This document shows positions 11,924 to 23,562 of a stretch of DNA of 64,000 nucleotides, one piece after another (within the stretch, counting starts at the first letter, position 1; every line of letters begins with the position of its first letter). The DNA is taken from the NCBI GenBank assembly GCA_024760905.1, contig CM045750.1, positions 13,676,419-13,740,418 of the forward strand. The letters are read 5' to 3'. The stretch is from Plotosus lineatus (lineage: Eukaryota > Chordata > Actinopteri > Siluriformes > Plotosidae). The position numbers and the translations under genes are program-made. The notes under the pieces were generated by a model. It saw only the letters and a program-made list of their open reading frames with translations. It ran no database searches and was not told the origin of the DNA.

Positions 11924-12539
11924 CGAGTGAAGAGGAGAGATTTTAGGATAGATCTCTTACCTCCGGTCATGTGCATTGGTCATGGATTTGATGGGCATTG
12001 GGCAAAATGCTGATCTGGTAGAGGTATTGATCTGCATTTGACTTTCATATGGCTTTTGGCATAAAGTCTGCAAAGCTACTAACAAGGGATCTAGTCAAAT
12101 ATGAAATATGGGAGGCTTGATGGTCAGAGCATACCAGTTCCATGATAAAGTCATGGCTGAGCTTGTGATAACACTTTGCCACAGTAAATCATGGCGTGGC
12201 ATTATCTACCTGGTGACTCACAGACATACACACGGGAATGCAACAGAAACAAGACAGTAACCATGTGATGTCTGAGCTGTTAGCCACACACTAATTCTCT
12301 GTGAGCAAAGACACTGTATTTTCTGGGTCTTTGTTGCTGCTCTGCTACTGTGTCCTTGATAGGCGAGTACCTGAAGATGTGAGATATTATCCACAACATC
12401 CAAGTTGTGGTGAAGTACTCTACCATTAACAAAATGAGACTGAAGAGATGTAGATGCACTGCAAAATTGTTTTAATATGACACAGACATTACAGAGACGA
12501 ACTGATCTACACACAGGAAAGGGGAAAAAAAAAATACAG
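11924..12539. other. Non-coding stretch
   Basis: No named repeat; may continue the element suggested by 11588-11923. Not resolved. Confidence 0.3.
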
Positions 12540-12790
12540 CCATAAAGTTTAAATTAAGCACTGAAGAAATTAAGCATGAGCATAAGTAAATAAGCATGAA
12601 TCAAACACTGAACAAGAGAACATGACCAGATAGGATGAAATATCAAATATTAGCCAGAATCAAGTACAGGGCAAAGAGGTACATGAAGGACTCGTCTAAA
12701 TCCAAAAATAAGTTAACAGGCAAAGAGTCAATACTTGTAACAAGCACAATATAAAACAGGAAAAATCAAGCCTGAACACAACCATATATA
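12540..12790 (+). repeat. Dispersed repeat pair, copy 2
   Basis: Matches 7440-7650 by eye in the same orientation (shared CAGGGCAAAGAGGTAC-type and CAAAGAGTCAA words). Confidence 0.5.
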
Positions 12791-12808
12791 GAAAAGCAAT
12801 CAGAAAAG

Positions 12809-13049
12809 TGTGAGGCGCTCCACCGAATGTAGGCGCTGGTCGCAAGTGACGTATGTTGCTTGTGAGACAAAGCGTGGCTTATCCAGACTTCCGATCTTTC
12901 AAGTGAGCAAGTGAAGGTTGAGTACTAAACAAGTATTCAACGTGCACTTGCTCACTTGAAAGATCAGAAGTCCGAATAAGCCGCGTTTTGTCTCACAAGC
13001 ACCCTACGTCACTTGAGACAAGCGCCTACATTCGGTGGAGCGCCTCACA
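12809..13049. mobile_element. Palindromic foldback element
   Basis: 241 bp forming two arms of about 115 bp around a short centre. The ends are TGTGAGGCGCTCCACCGAAT and its exact complement. Both arms carry TGCTTGTGAGACAAA and GATCTTTCAAGTGAGCAAGTG-type words with a few mismatches. No target duplication is obvious, so the superfamily is unassigned. RNA or single-stranded DNA from it would fold into a long hairpin. Confidence 0.85.
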
Positions 13050-13225
13050 AATACCAGACTTTACAATCCTCAAAGAGAGTAACATAAGAAGGATGTCATA
13101 ATTTTATCTAATAGAAAAGTGTTTTAAGGCTCGATCTCATTTGAGTGACTTTGGTGACTTCTCCGTGATTTTTTTGAGTTGACAACTGTCAGTGATGATC
13201 TGTGACAGTAGTTGGCATCAATTTT

Positions 13226-13525
13226 CAGTAACTGCTTAATCCTAATTAGTGTCGCAGGGAGGCTGGCGCCCATCCCAGCCGACTCTGGGCGAGGGCAGAG
13301 TACACCCTGGACAGCTCGCCAGGCCATCACAGGGCGGAAACACGCTGACAGCTTTGCAGCTCCTCTTTACGAAGGACTCTCACTGTCTATCGTGTGAGAC
13401 ATGGCCGGCATTTGACAACCCAGCTAGCTGCACTGGGGGGGCGGCACGACAGTGACAACCTTGTGGAGAGTGGGAGTCGAACCCCAACCTTAAGATCAGC
13501 AATCCAACGCCCTATACCTGGCATC
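13226..13525 (-). mobile_element. SINE-A, tail B (minus), body deleted
   Basis: Reading the minus strand gives a B box (reverse complement of GGGAGTCGAACCCC), a shortened body lacking the second hairpin, then complete tail B ending GGATTAAGCAGTTACTG. The A-box end is damaged. Confidence 0.85.
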
Positions 13526-13737
13526 CATTTTTGTCTGTCTAAAGTTTTTGACAAGGAAACGCTATCCGGCACCAGTTATTGGCATTTTTCTTCTGCTTGA
13601 CTTTTGCAGATTCATCTAGACGATTCATCTGATTCAGAGTGAAATCTAACACTCCATTTGGTTGTTAGAAGAGTTAACATATGTCATATCTGTGTTCTTT
13701 CAAGTTGATCTGCACCAAACTTCACCTATGGTCACCT

Positions 13738-14110
13738 GCTTTGGGTACTGGGCAAAGGTGGCTAAAATGCCCTTGTATCACTCTCCCTTAGAGATTCGGT
13801 GAGAAGTTCTGTCATCTGTGAGGAGCTGGGAGTAGAACCAATGCTCCTCTGCATTGAAAGGAGCCAGTTGAGGTGGCTCAGGAATCTGATTAGAATGCTT
13901 CCCGAATGCCTACCTGGTGTGGTGTTTGGGGCATGTCCAACCGGGATGAGACCCCGGGGTCAGCCCAGAACACACTAGAGAGACTATGCCTCTCGGCTGG
14001 TCAGGGAATGCCTCACTGTCCCCCCGGAAGAACTGGAGGAAATGGCTGTGGAAGGAACATCTGCACCACATTGCTTTAGCTGTTAATCTGACACCGGATT
14101 AAGCAGAAGA
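13738..14110 (+). pseudogene. LINE C-terminal fragment and 3' tail
   Basis: Reading from 13853 gives IERSQLRWLRNLIRMLPE, followed by ACPTGMRPRGQPRTH, a stop, then RDYASRLVRECL. The (R/K)W.G-L.RM...RPRG.P block followed by RDY is typical of the end of reverse transcriptase proteins of teleost LINEs. The 3' end is GGATTAAGCAGAAGATGAGG with GATGATGAC repeats. It is 5'-truncated and holds an in-frame stop. I infer the family from recall and cannot assign a clade. Confidence 0.7.
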
Positions 14111-14269
14111 TGAGGTTGATGATGACGATGACAAATTATACAAACAAAAACAAATGATTTACAGACGCTTCCTGACTTACGTTCATTCATTTTAAGTATT
14201 TTTCGATTTTATGTTTAAAAAAAAAAAAAATCAAATTTTGAGTTTGGCGTGCTCTCTGTAGTACGAGAC

Positions 14270-14625
14270 TGGGACAGTGGTGGTCTGGTGGTATAGGGCG
14301 CTGGATTGCTGATCCAAAGGTTGGGGGTTCGAGTCCCACTCTCCACAGGGTTGTCACTGTCCCCCCCAGTGCGGCGAACTGGGTTATCAAAGGCGGGCCA
14401 TGTCTCTCACTGTCTATGGTGAGAGGCATGTAAAAGAACCATTGCTGACTTTCGTAAAGATTAGCTGTAAAGTCGTCAGCGTGTTTCTGTCCCTTGCTAA
14501 AAAGGGTTGTGACAGGAAGGGCATCCGACGTAAAAACCTCTGCCAAAATCAAACGTGCGAATCAGATGATTCGCTGTGGCGACTCACGAGTAAAAAGGGA
14601 AAAAGCCGAAAGGAAGACAGACAGA
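14270..14625 (+). mobile_element. SINE-A, tail type A, 22-bp target duplication
   Basis: A complete copy: head with A box TGGTCTGGTGG at 14281 and B box GGTTCGAGTCC at 14326; the family body; then tail A (GTTGTGACAGGAAGGGCATC through GATTCGCTGTGGCGACTC). A perfect 22-bp duplication flanks it at 14248-14269 and 14626-14647. It inserted into the Tigger element after that element was in place. Confidence 0.96.
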
Positions 14626-14834
14626 CGTGCTCTCTGTAGTACGAGACGTACCTACGTAGTACGTTGACGTAATACATTACTTCTGCATGATGCTGCGTCC
14701 ATTGTTTATAAACGATAGACTGAACGTGCCCCTCCTTCTTCCCAGTTCACCGCGTGTTACCCTTGTGTTAAGACGTGGTCTTCGTTATCTTTGTGTTTAC
14801 ACTGTTTTGCGGACTTTTGTAACCCGAAGCAAAT

Positions 14835-15050
14835 ATGGTTGGACAGAAGCATAAGCCTATTAATGATAGTGGTAATCAGAAAAATCGACAAGCCATCTCG
14901 TTAGAAACAAAGATGGCTATTGTCAAGAAAATTGATGCTGGTGAAAAACATGTGAATGTTGCACGTTTCTTCCAAATGGCTCCGTCGACCATCAGAACCA
15001 TTTACAAGCAGAAAGATCTCATCACAGAGAATGTTAAAGGTTATATTTGA
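14835..15050 (+). pseudogene. Tigger/pogo transposase N-terminal HTH fragment
   Basis: The 71-codon ORF begins at an ATG and reads QAISLETKMAIVKKIDAGEK, then VNVARFFQMAPSTIRTIYKQ. This is the Psq/CENP-B N-terminal helix-turn-helix that binds terminal repeats in pogo/Tigger transposases. The second HTH and DDE catalytic domain are absent, because a stop follows shortly and AT-rich sequence leads to the right terminus. It could still encode a DNA-binding peptide, but nothing shows expression. Confidence 0.85.
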
Positions 15051-15333
15051 TACTGTATTTGATATTTGATGATTGAATTTGATTATAATTAATCTATTTG
15101 AAATTATTTTGCTTGAATTTAATTTATTTGAAATTAATGTTGATATTATTTTACAATGTTATGTTTATAATAATTGATTTAGGGGTGTTTTATGAGATAC
15201 GGTAATGGTATTTATGGATGTATAGTACAGTATGAACGTCATATGTCACTGGACATAATACAACTTACGTTTTTTTCACCTTACATTCGGCTGTCCGGAA
15301 CCGAACTGAAACGTAAGTCGGGGAGCGTCTGTA

Positions 15334-16521
15334 TATTTATAAACTATTAGCTAGTTTAATTATAAGTGAGGTGGATTTCGAACTTGTGTCCAAGTTAAAA
15401 ATTCACAACCACACACCTGCGCGTCTCTTAACCGCCTGTGCTAATATTATGTCGGGTCAAAGCAGCAAATACCCTTCACTCTTACTTTCTCCCCAAAAGC
15501 AGCAATTAATTGCCAACAGTAGCGGCCAACTTCCTCAGACAAACTACTACTGTGTATGTGATGTCCTAAAGTATTTAAATAAAATAATGCTCAGATGAAA
15601 ATCTGATTGTTTGCAGCTAGGTCTGAGACTGTCTGCAACCAAGTCCTCAACTATCTGCCACTATCTGTGATCGACCACAATGGTCTCAGACTGTCAGAAA
15701 TATAATGGAGGATAGTTGGCAACAGTCCTCGACAAGTAGATTATCATGAGAAAGTGTCAAACGTTTGGAAGCAGGTGTCAAAGACGGAACGACTGTCCAC
15801 AGCGAGTAGATTCCTTGCTGACAGCAGGTGAGATGGATGATGACATCAGTTCAAGACACCTCATGCTCACTCCTGACCTAAAAATTGATCAAGTCCAGGC
15901 CATTATTGGGCATTATCACACACATGAGACTGGGGCTTTATCAATCCCTTTCTCAGAGAAAGTTTTGTACCATCTTGGAGAGGACCACAGTAGCAGACTT
16001 TGGGGCAGTGGTAGCATCAGTTCTTCTTGAAGTTAAGTTCTGCATTGTACTGTGCTGGTAGGGTTGGTCTCATGAAAGTTCTCATAGAAATTTGAATCTT
16101 AACGTTACAGGTTTCATGTGCATATTTTTTAGTTTGGTCATTGAGTATCTATCTGACATTTCTTGATGGCTATCAGTACCCTGTAGTCGACCTGAAACTT
16201 CAAGGACTTGGAAGAGCCAAACCCTCTGAGGAACTGCATTTCTCCTTCTCTTCTGGCTCCAGCACATATTTTTACTGAGAGTTTGCAATGTATAATGGGT
16301 AAGCCTAATAAGGTTTTTGAACTCACCTTGTATATTATTTACTTCTGTAAATTATTATTCTGTATCACAATACAAAATATTGGGTTACAGCATTAGCTGT
16401 TAACCTTCAGACGAACACAGGAGATCCACTATACACACAGCTGCCTATACGAAAGGTATTTTTTCCCCTGACACAATAGCTCACAAGGAGAGATTTTGTC
16501 TTGTTTTTTGTCCACCACGTT

Positions 16522-16522
<1 letters not shown>
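15334..16522. other. Non-coding stretch, nothing recognised
   Basis: Several ORFs of 60-94 codons (for example 15746-16030) overlap each other on both strands and show no domain I recognise. Confidence 0.35.

Positions 16523-16565
<43 letters not shown>
16523..16565. repeat. (TG)n microsatellite
   Basis: About 19 TG units. Confidence 0.95.
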
Positions 16566-16568
<3 letters not shown>

Positions 16569-16984
16569 CATACATGTGCATGCATGCGTGCAGATCATGC
16601 AAACTTCACTGTACATTTCATTTAATGTTTGCAAACCGAGGATAGTTTTCTGTCATAAAGTGTCCGATGATGCAATATTTTACCATTTATTGGCCTATAG
16701 AGTCCTAAAATTAAAACAAACAAAAAAAAGAGGCATGCAGGATGTCCAAATACTCAGTAGGCATTTAACTGTAGTCAAACATCACACATGATGACGCACA
16801 AAATCTGGAGTATAGACACATATCTCACTGTGATATCTCATAATTCAGCTGGAGCCTCTACAAAAACCCAAAGAAAAATAATTCCCGCAGGAAAAATATC
16901 AAACAGAAAATGACGTAGACATCATCCAGGCAAAGTCACCCAAAGTTGTTCTATTAGGAAAATAGCAAATCTACTCATTAATTA
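16566..16984. other. Non-coding stretch, nothing recognised
   Basis: No repeat or coding signal identified. Confidence 0.35.
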
Positions 16985-17342
16985 ATTGATTCATTCATTT
17001 ATTCCTTCCTTCATTCATTTGCTGAACAAGATAATTATGCTAGAATCATAGGGAGGCTGGAGCTTATCTATATGTGGTACACCTTGATCAGTTCATCAGA
17101 CTATCACAGGGCCAATACATACACAAAAAGGCACATTCACATCTACAGGCAATTTGGAACATCCAAATTATGTGCATAGTCATGTTCATATCTTTGGACG
17201 GGGGATGAAACCAGAAAACCCGCTGGAAACCCAAGCAAGCACGGGCACAGCATGCAAGCTCTAGACAAAAATGCCCTTGCTGAGCCCAGGACTCAAACCC
17301 AGGGCCTTCTTGCTACCAGGTGGATGTGCTAACCGCTATACA
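16985..17342 (-). mobile_element. tRNA-derived SINE, family 2 (minus)
   Basis: The minus strand carries a degenerate tRNA head with a TAGCGGTTAGCACATCCACC A-box region and a GGGTTTGAGTCC B box. A central region similar to 38911-39275 follows, then an AGCCTCCCTATGATTCTAGC tail and AATGAATGAAGGAAGG simple repeats at its 3' end (16985-17030). A fuller copy than 3270-3545. Confidence 0.75.
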
Positions 17343-17817
17343 CTGTAAAATTTCACTTTTTTTGATTTTGTGCGCTCTGAATTTTTGTGTAAGAAAAAGA
17401 CACGATGTCTAGTTTCGACTCAGTAGGTTAGTTACAAAGGGCTTATCTGCACAGGCATGGCTAGTTACAATGAGATCAACGAAAAGAATAAAATACAAAA
17501 TGAAAGAAATGGAAGAAAACAAAAGTGTGTGTACAACCTTTCCTAACAGCCTCCTTACTGCCCGTTACTCAAATCAAACTCGGACTAATATGTCCAAGGC
17601 TCCTTATCGTCTAGTATGAGGAGCCTAAATTAACTTTTTCATGAACTACAAACTGACATACACCGCCACTACTTACCCAGTTTCACTAATACCACAAATA
17701 TCTTCCACATAAACCATAAACAAACATCTGGGATGTATTTTCCCCTTTTGCTGGTTTACCAGTTTGAGCAAAAACTGTTGAAAGCGAAGATATCAATACT
17801 ACGGAAAAGTGGAAATC
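17343..17817. other. Non-coding stretch, nothing recognised
   Basis: No repeat family or domain identified. Confidence 0.35.
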
Positions 17818-18201
17818 CTTATACCCCCATTTCACTGGACTATGGCATGCAAGGATCCTGTAGCGGAAAGGCACGGAACGCAGTCTACAGAAGAACTTCG
17901 GCATTTTTACACGGAAAATGGGTGAAAATCCTACAGAAAAATGGAAATTCTTACACTCTCGGAAGGTTCACAGCATGTGCAGAACAGGTACGGCAAAGTA
18001 CGCCAAAGTGACACCCCCCCCCCCCCCCCCGGCACACTCACGGAATATTTTGGCCTGCTGGAAGCATACGGAAGTGAAGGAAGACTTGAGGAATAACTAC
18101 GAAATGACATGGAATATGAGGGAATAATTGTGGAATGTTTGCGGATGACAACATTTTTGCTTCCGTAGGTCTGCCGTGCTCCAGTGAAATGGGGGTATAA
18201 G
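17818..18201. mobile_element. Non-autonomous DNA transposon with TIRs
   Basis: The left end CTTATACCCCCATTTCACTGG is complemented at the right by CCAGTGAAATGGGGGTATAAG, about 20 bp of perfect inverted match with weaker inner similarity (GGCATGC against GCCGTGC). A C-run of 18 lies at 18012. No clear target duplication, so the superfamily is open. Confidence 0.85.
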
Positions 18202-18378
18202 ATACAAATATTGAGAGATTCTTCCGTAGGCTATCTTTCAGAGTAAAGGCATCATTATACAGCTCACGCATGCACTTGCTGAACTCTTTAATTTTACTAG
18301 TATTGTGGAAGAGCTGGGTCTCTGTCAACTCTGGGCAAAAGTGAGGTTCACCCTAAACAGCTCGGCAGTCCACTGCAT

Positions 18379-18379
18379 G

Positions 18380-18444
<65 letters not shown>
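18379..18444. repeat. (CA)n microsatellite
   Basis: About 33 CA units. Confidence 0.96.
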
Positions 18445-18448
<4 letters not shown>

Positions 18449-18664
18449 CCCTAAAGGCCCGTTTGTACCACTTCATTCACCGAGCCAGGTATTCTTTTTA
18501 GTGAGGTTAGTTAGTGAGTCGGTGAGAAATTAGGTACACACCTTCAATAATAACAACCAGCCAGCCTCAGGAAGGGGACAAATTTTTCAATTTGGGGATA
18601 TACCTGCCCATGACCCAAGTTTAAGTTCATTGACCATGGTTCCACCCACCACTGCATTTCTTTC

Positions 18665-18795
18665 ATTCATTCATTCATATATTCATTTTATAAGCTGCTT
18701 AATCTTAATTAAGGTCACAGGGAGGCTGGCACTCATCTCAGCCAACTCTGGGCGAGGACGGGGGACACTATGGACAGCATAGCTAGCCATCACAG
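18665..18795 (-). mobile_element. SINE tail B fragment (minus)
   Basis: Reverse complement of tail B including its (AATG)n 3' repeat (seen as CATTCATTCATTCAT). Truncated before the body. Confidence 0.75.
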
Positions 18796-18943
18796 TATTC
18801 AACTTCAATAAATTTCAACAAAGGTAAAGATGTGTCGTATTTGTGTTTTGCACCAAGACTAATGATACGAACAAAAACAAATAAATTGCACTTCTAAACT
18901 GTTAGACAACTTAAACTAAGCGAGGCAATTTTTTTTGCTGGGT

Positions 18944-19080
18944 CATGGTGGCCTGGTGGTAAAGGGCACTGGATCACTGATCCTAAGGTTGGGGGTTCAA
19001 GTCCAACTCTCCACGGGTTGTCACAGTGCGGCTAACTGGGTTATCAAAGGCCGGCCATGCCTCTCACTGTCTATGAAAAT
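18944..19080 (+). mobile_element. SINE-A head and body only
   Basis: A and B boxes (TGGCCTGGTGG; GGTTCAAGTCC) and the body to CTCACTGTCTATG, then directly AAAATACAGAAATGA. Most of the body and all but the last bases of a tail are missing. Confidence 0.75.
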
Positions 19081-19202
19081 ACAGAAATGACTAAAGCTAC
19101 ATAAAAGCAATTTAATGATCTGTTAAATGGTTTATGCAATTATAATCAGCTTGAATTATCTCAAAGAGCATCAATTCAAAAACATTTTATTTCAACCTGT
19201 TA

Positions 19203-20010
19203 TCATATGATCATCACTACCATCATTATTACTATCATTACCATAAGCATCACCATTACCATCATCATCATCATCACCACCATAAGCATCAGCACCACCA
19301 TCATTATTATCATCATTACCATCAGTATCACCATAACCATCATTGCTATCATCATCATCATCATCATCATCATAAACATAAGCAGCAGCACCACCATCAT
19401 TATTACTATCATTACCATCAGTATCGCCATAACCATCATTATCATCAGCATCATTATCATCATAAGCATTAGCACTACCCTCATTAATACTATCATTACC
19501 ATTAGCATCACCATTGCTATCATCACTATCATCAGCATTATCACCATAAGCATCAGCACCACCATCATTATTGCTGTCATTACCATAAGCATCAGCATCA
19601 GCATCATCACCATAACTATCATCATCATCGCTATCATCAGAATCATCCTGACCATAAGCATCAGCAAAACAATCATTATTATTATCATAAAAATCACCAT
19701 GGCCATCATCATCACTATCATCATCATCAGCAGCAGCAGCAGCAGTAGCAGCATATGTATCACCATAAACAGCATCACCATAAGCATTAGCACCATGCTC
19801 ATTAATGCTATCATTACCATTAGCATCACAATTACAATCAACATCATCACTATCATCAGCATCATTATCACCATAAGCATCAGCACAACCATCATAATTA
19901 CTCTCATTACCATAAACATGAACAGAAGCATTATCACCATCATCATCACCATAAACATCGGTACCATCAGCATCAGCATCATCATCATCATTATAAGCAT
20001 CCACACCACT
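19203..20010. repeat. Imperfect ATC/CAT triplet array with higher-order units
   Basis: About 800 bp built from ATC-type triplets with a loose longer unit of about 100 bp (recurring CAGCACCACCATCATTATT and ATTACCATCAGTATC). Three frames stay open for 270-304 codons, giving low-complexity proteins of Asp/Asn/Gly, Met/Val or Ile/Thr. No start context, splice sites or domain support translation. Confidence 0.9.
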
Positions 20011-20573
20011 ATAGCAGGGCTTTCAAATTGCTTTAAGTAGCAGGAAAACCAATAAAAGTAGCAGGAAACTGTTTTCATGGTTTTATTATTATTATGGTTG
20101 ACCAACTTAAAAAACATGACAGAATAAGACGCAGAAATTGAGGATCCATCATAAGAAAAAAAATGTAATAATAAACCTGCAAGTCTTACCTAGAAGAGTT
20201 TTATTAATTAATAAGTCTGGGTAATTATTATCCATTTTGGACGTATTTATCTTTGCAACTCATGCTGATAAGGAAATATTCTGTATTGTGTCTGAGCAGA
20301 GATTCTGTGGGAAATCCAAGTTGAATTTGTATTTTTTTTATGGCTGCTGTGAGAAATGTATTTGCATTCCACAGATCAAACGTGTGCTTTTCTTCTAATT
20401 ATAGGAGAACAAGTATTAAATCTTAGAAATAGAAAGGCTGAAAAGTAAAGTGCAGAGAAATAATGTGGTGAATATTTATTCATTGTCCAACTATATAATG
20501 TGTACATCTCAGAGCATTCTCTTCTGCAAATACATAGGCATACTTGTAGAACAATATTCTCGTGTATGATGCT

Positions 20574-20578
<5 letters not shown>
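20011..20578. other. Non-coding stretch, nothing recognised
   Basis: No repeat family or domain identified. Confidence 0.35.

Positions 20579-20643
<65 letters not shown>
20579..20643. repeat. (TG)n microsatellite
   Basis: About 32 TG units. Confidence 0.96.
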
Positions 20644-20645
<2 letters not shown>

Positions 20646-21444
20646 ATATCCTGTTGCAGCTATGTGTTTCATTTCTTTCTGTGTCTGGTGATGAGTTTCA
20701 GCAAACTCAGCGGAGATGCTCTGATGATAGTTACTAGACTCAAAGATTTGGGTACGTGCTGTGGGCTTTCTACCAGCTGGAATCTCTTCCTACTGCCTAT
20801 TTATACTTGGCCACTGAAGGAGCTTGTGTCCAATCCGATTATTTTTAAAATAAGATCAAGCAAGCAGCGAGTGTGGCTCAATTAAGTTTCGGTGTAGCCA
20901 TATCATTGGTTATCTGCAGTGCTAATGAAGTCGATGGATGGCCTAGATTTCCCGATTCCTTGTGCTATTCTTTAGTCTTTTTTCTCGTAACCAGATTTTT
21001 CTGTACACATCCATCATTTCCTTGTCAAGCACCTGCTTCAGAAATAGCAGTAAACAAATTTTTTTTTTTTTTCACTCTTCACTCACTCACTGAATGCCTG
21101 CAGAGGAGCCATACATTCTTCTGGCTCACCAGCACAGCATCATCACACAGAAATCTCCATTCAGACACATATATAAGCTTGAAGCATCAATCCATGTAGC
21201 ATTGCACTGCATTACATACCTCATCTTTGAACATCTGTGAAACTGCTTTCTGAACAGATTATTAACCGTCCATATGCCAGAATCATGAATAAGAAATAGG
21301 ACCTAGATCTGTGGTCTATTTCTTGTCGCTTGAGACTCAACACTTTTTTAGATGAAGGAGAAGCAAGAGGGAAAATAACCTGCAAACATTTGTATCCTGA
21401 GTCTGTCCTTTCACCCATCCACAATGCACAACATCTCTGTCGCA
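20644..21444. other. Non-coding stretch, nothing recognised
   Basis: ORFs up to 108 codons, without recognisable domains. Confidence 0.35.
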
Positions 21445-21451
21445 CGCACAC

Positions 21452-21513
<62 letters not shown>

Positions 21514-21717
21514 AACACACACACACACGAACACACACACACGAACACACACACACACACACACACACGAACACACACACACACACACACACACGAACAC
21601 ACACACACACACACACGAACACACACACACACACACACACAAACACACACACGAACACACACACGAACACACACACACGAACACACACACACACGAACAC
21701 ACACACACACACACACG

Positions 21718-21754
<37 letters not shown>

Positions 21755-21882
21755 ACACACACAAACACACGAACACACGAACACATACACACACACACGA
21801 ACACACACACACACACACGAACACACACACACGAACACACACACACGAACACACACACGAACACACACACACGAACACACAG
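21445..21882. repeat. Interrupted (CA)n array with regular ACGAAC units
   Basis: About 440 bp of CA repeat broken at many points by a single ACGAAC variant. The spacing suggests expansion of longer composite units. It produces reading frames of 168-220 codons that are not genes. Confidence 0.96.
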
Positions 21883-22394
21883 TGTTTCATTGACTTGACT
21901 CTTCCTCTGTTGTTCACACAGAGAAACCTTAATTGAGGGTGAATCTAGGTCACGCCAAGATAAGCATAACGTGAGAGTGTTATAAACTATTAAAATCATT
22001 TATGAGCTGTAGTAGCCATCTGGGGTGGTGAATCGTGAAATGGTGGAGTGAAATGGCAGGGCAGAGGTGAAAAATCAATCCCATAAGGACAGACAGACTT
22101 CTGAAGAAAAAAAAAAGCCTCCTGGGACAAGATGTTCCCTGAGTGGAACAGACCATTACCTGGCAGTTGAACACTACTGCACCTCCACCAGATCCTTACA
22201 ATGCAGTAAAAATAAAGCTGCTAGCTTTCAACCAACCTCCATGAAAGAATAATTCAGTACGCTTATTTTATATAAAATTCACGTATTGTTTTCAGGACAA
22301 AAATGGTGCAAGGACGTCTTATACATTTTCTGAAATTTATTATTATGACGACTATTCCATATGAGAAACTGCCAAAAAACTGACGATCTCATAC
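21883..22394. other. Non-coding stretch, nothing recognised
   Basis: No repeat family or domain identified. Confidence 0.35.
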
Positions 22395-22830
22395 AGCAGT
22401 GTGCACTACTTCCTTCACAGAACAGCACCGACCGGCTCTGACCAGGACAGAGAAAGAAGCCCGCGGCCTCAGGAACAGTTCGAGTGCATCAGAGTCTCTA
22501 GTTTGAGAAACAGATGCCTGACAGGTCCTCAACTGGAAGATTCATTTAAAAACAAAACAAAAAAAACACAAACATCGCTCCATAACGCCACTCTCAACTT
22601 CAACAGTGAAGATGCGACGACTGAAGTTGGAAAGAAAGAAACTGAATCATTAAAAAGAAAAAGCTTTTCTGTCATTAATGGAGTGGCCATCGCAGTCACT
22701 GGGATCTCAATACCATTAAGCTGTTATAGGTACAGCTTGACAATGTGGTACGGAAAGAGTGCCCATCAAACCAGTGTCTCCAAAAATTGACAGCTACAAC
22801 TGGAAGATATTAAATGAAAAAGCAAACTCT
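22395..22830 (+). pseudogene. Tc1 transposase fragment (second HTH region)
   Basis: The frame reads RVSSLRNRCLTGPQLEDSF. It matches the Tc1 transposase segment just after the first DNA-binding helix (usually SLRNRRLTGPQLAASLN). Downstream TGISIPLSCYRYSLTMWYGK resembles nothing in the catalytic core, and the region between is scrambled. No terminal repeats were found for this copy. Confidence 0.65.
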
Positions 22831-22930
22831 GAAGGACAAAATTATTATTTTAAGTTTAAAAAAAGGAAGACATGCATGAAAGGTTAATTGACTGTTCACA
22901 GGTGTGAGTGTGAATGGGTATGTGTGTATA

Positions 22931-22983
22931 AAAATGCTAATTATAAGTCGTCTGGATAAGAGCATCTGCCAAATGCTGTAAAT

Positions 22984-22990
<7 letters not shown>
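22931..22990 (+). mobile_element. SINE 3' end of the CTGGATAAGAG type
   Basis: GTCTGGATAAGAGCATCTGC followed by AAATGCTGTAAATGTAA is the L2-related 3' tail shared by several fish SINEs, including 42745-42915. The head is absent and the CA array follows at once. Confidence 0.65.
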
Positions 22991-23015
<25 letters not shown>

Positions 23016-23039
23016 TTCACACACACACACACACACACA
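22988..23039. repeat. (CA)n microsatellite
   Basis: Two CA runs separated by ATTCAC. Confidence 0.95.
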
Positions 23040-23229
23040 GAGCCCTCCATAATTATTGTCACGATGTGTTAAAAGCCTTAAAAGCAAGCATACTCTCACA
23101 ATGAAAATTATAGAAAAATGTAAACTTCATCTGAAGTGAATTTTAAATGGGGAAAAAAAATCCCTGAATAAAAATATAATTTTTCATAAAATCACCTATT
23201 CCACAATTATTGGCACCCCTAATAATTCC
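23040..23229. mobile_element. Tc1-like transposon end (solo IR/DR)
   Basis: Reverse-orientation relative of 331-548. The outer site GCCCTCCATAATTATTG and inner site CCACAATTATTGGCACCCC lie about 160 bp apart. No coding sequence. Confidence 0.75.
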
Positions 23230-23388
23230 GAGGACGTACAGTGGTACCTTGACTTACAAAATTAATCCTTTCCGAGGGCAAGCCAATAGTCAATATGTTC
23301 ATTAGATAAAACTAAAAATCCCAGAGGAAATAATAGAAAACTAATTAATCCGTTTCAACCCCCCTCACAAACACATAACCTGGCACTA

Positions 23389-23451
<63 letters not shown>

Positions 23452-23562
23452 AATGCCTTTTTCGTAACCTGGAGTTTTCGTAAGTCGAGGTGCATTTTAC
23501 ATGTAAAACGCCTGATTCGTTCCAAGGCTCCCAAGACTACCCCATAAACCCTTTAAAAATTA

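Larger units (their letters stand above)
14162..15331 (+). mobile_element. Tigger/pogo-like element with SINE inserted
   Basis: The inverted ends are CAGACGCTTCCTGACTTACG and CGTAAGTCGGGGAGCGTCTG, flanked by TA at 14160-14161 and 15332-15333. It contains a transposase N-terminal ORF at 14835-15050 and a SINE-A at 14270-14625. Without the SINE and its duplication it is about 790 bp, so the catalytic domain has been lost. Confidence 0.9.

Noticed and set aside
19192..20117. Asp/Asn-rich 270-codon protein and two other long frames
   Set aside because: All three arise from the ATC triplet array. No splice signals, domain or start context.
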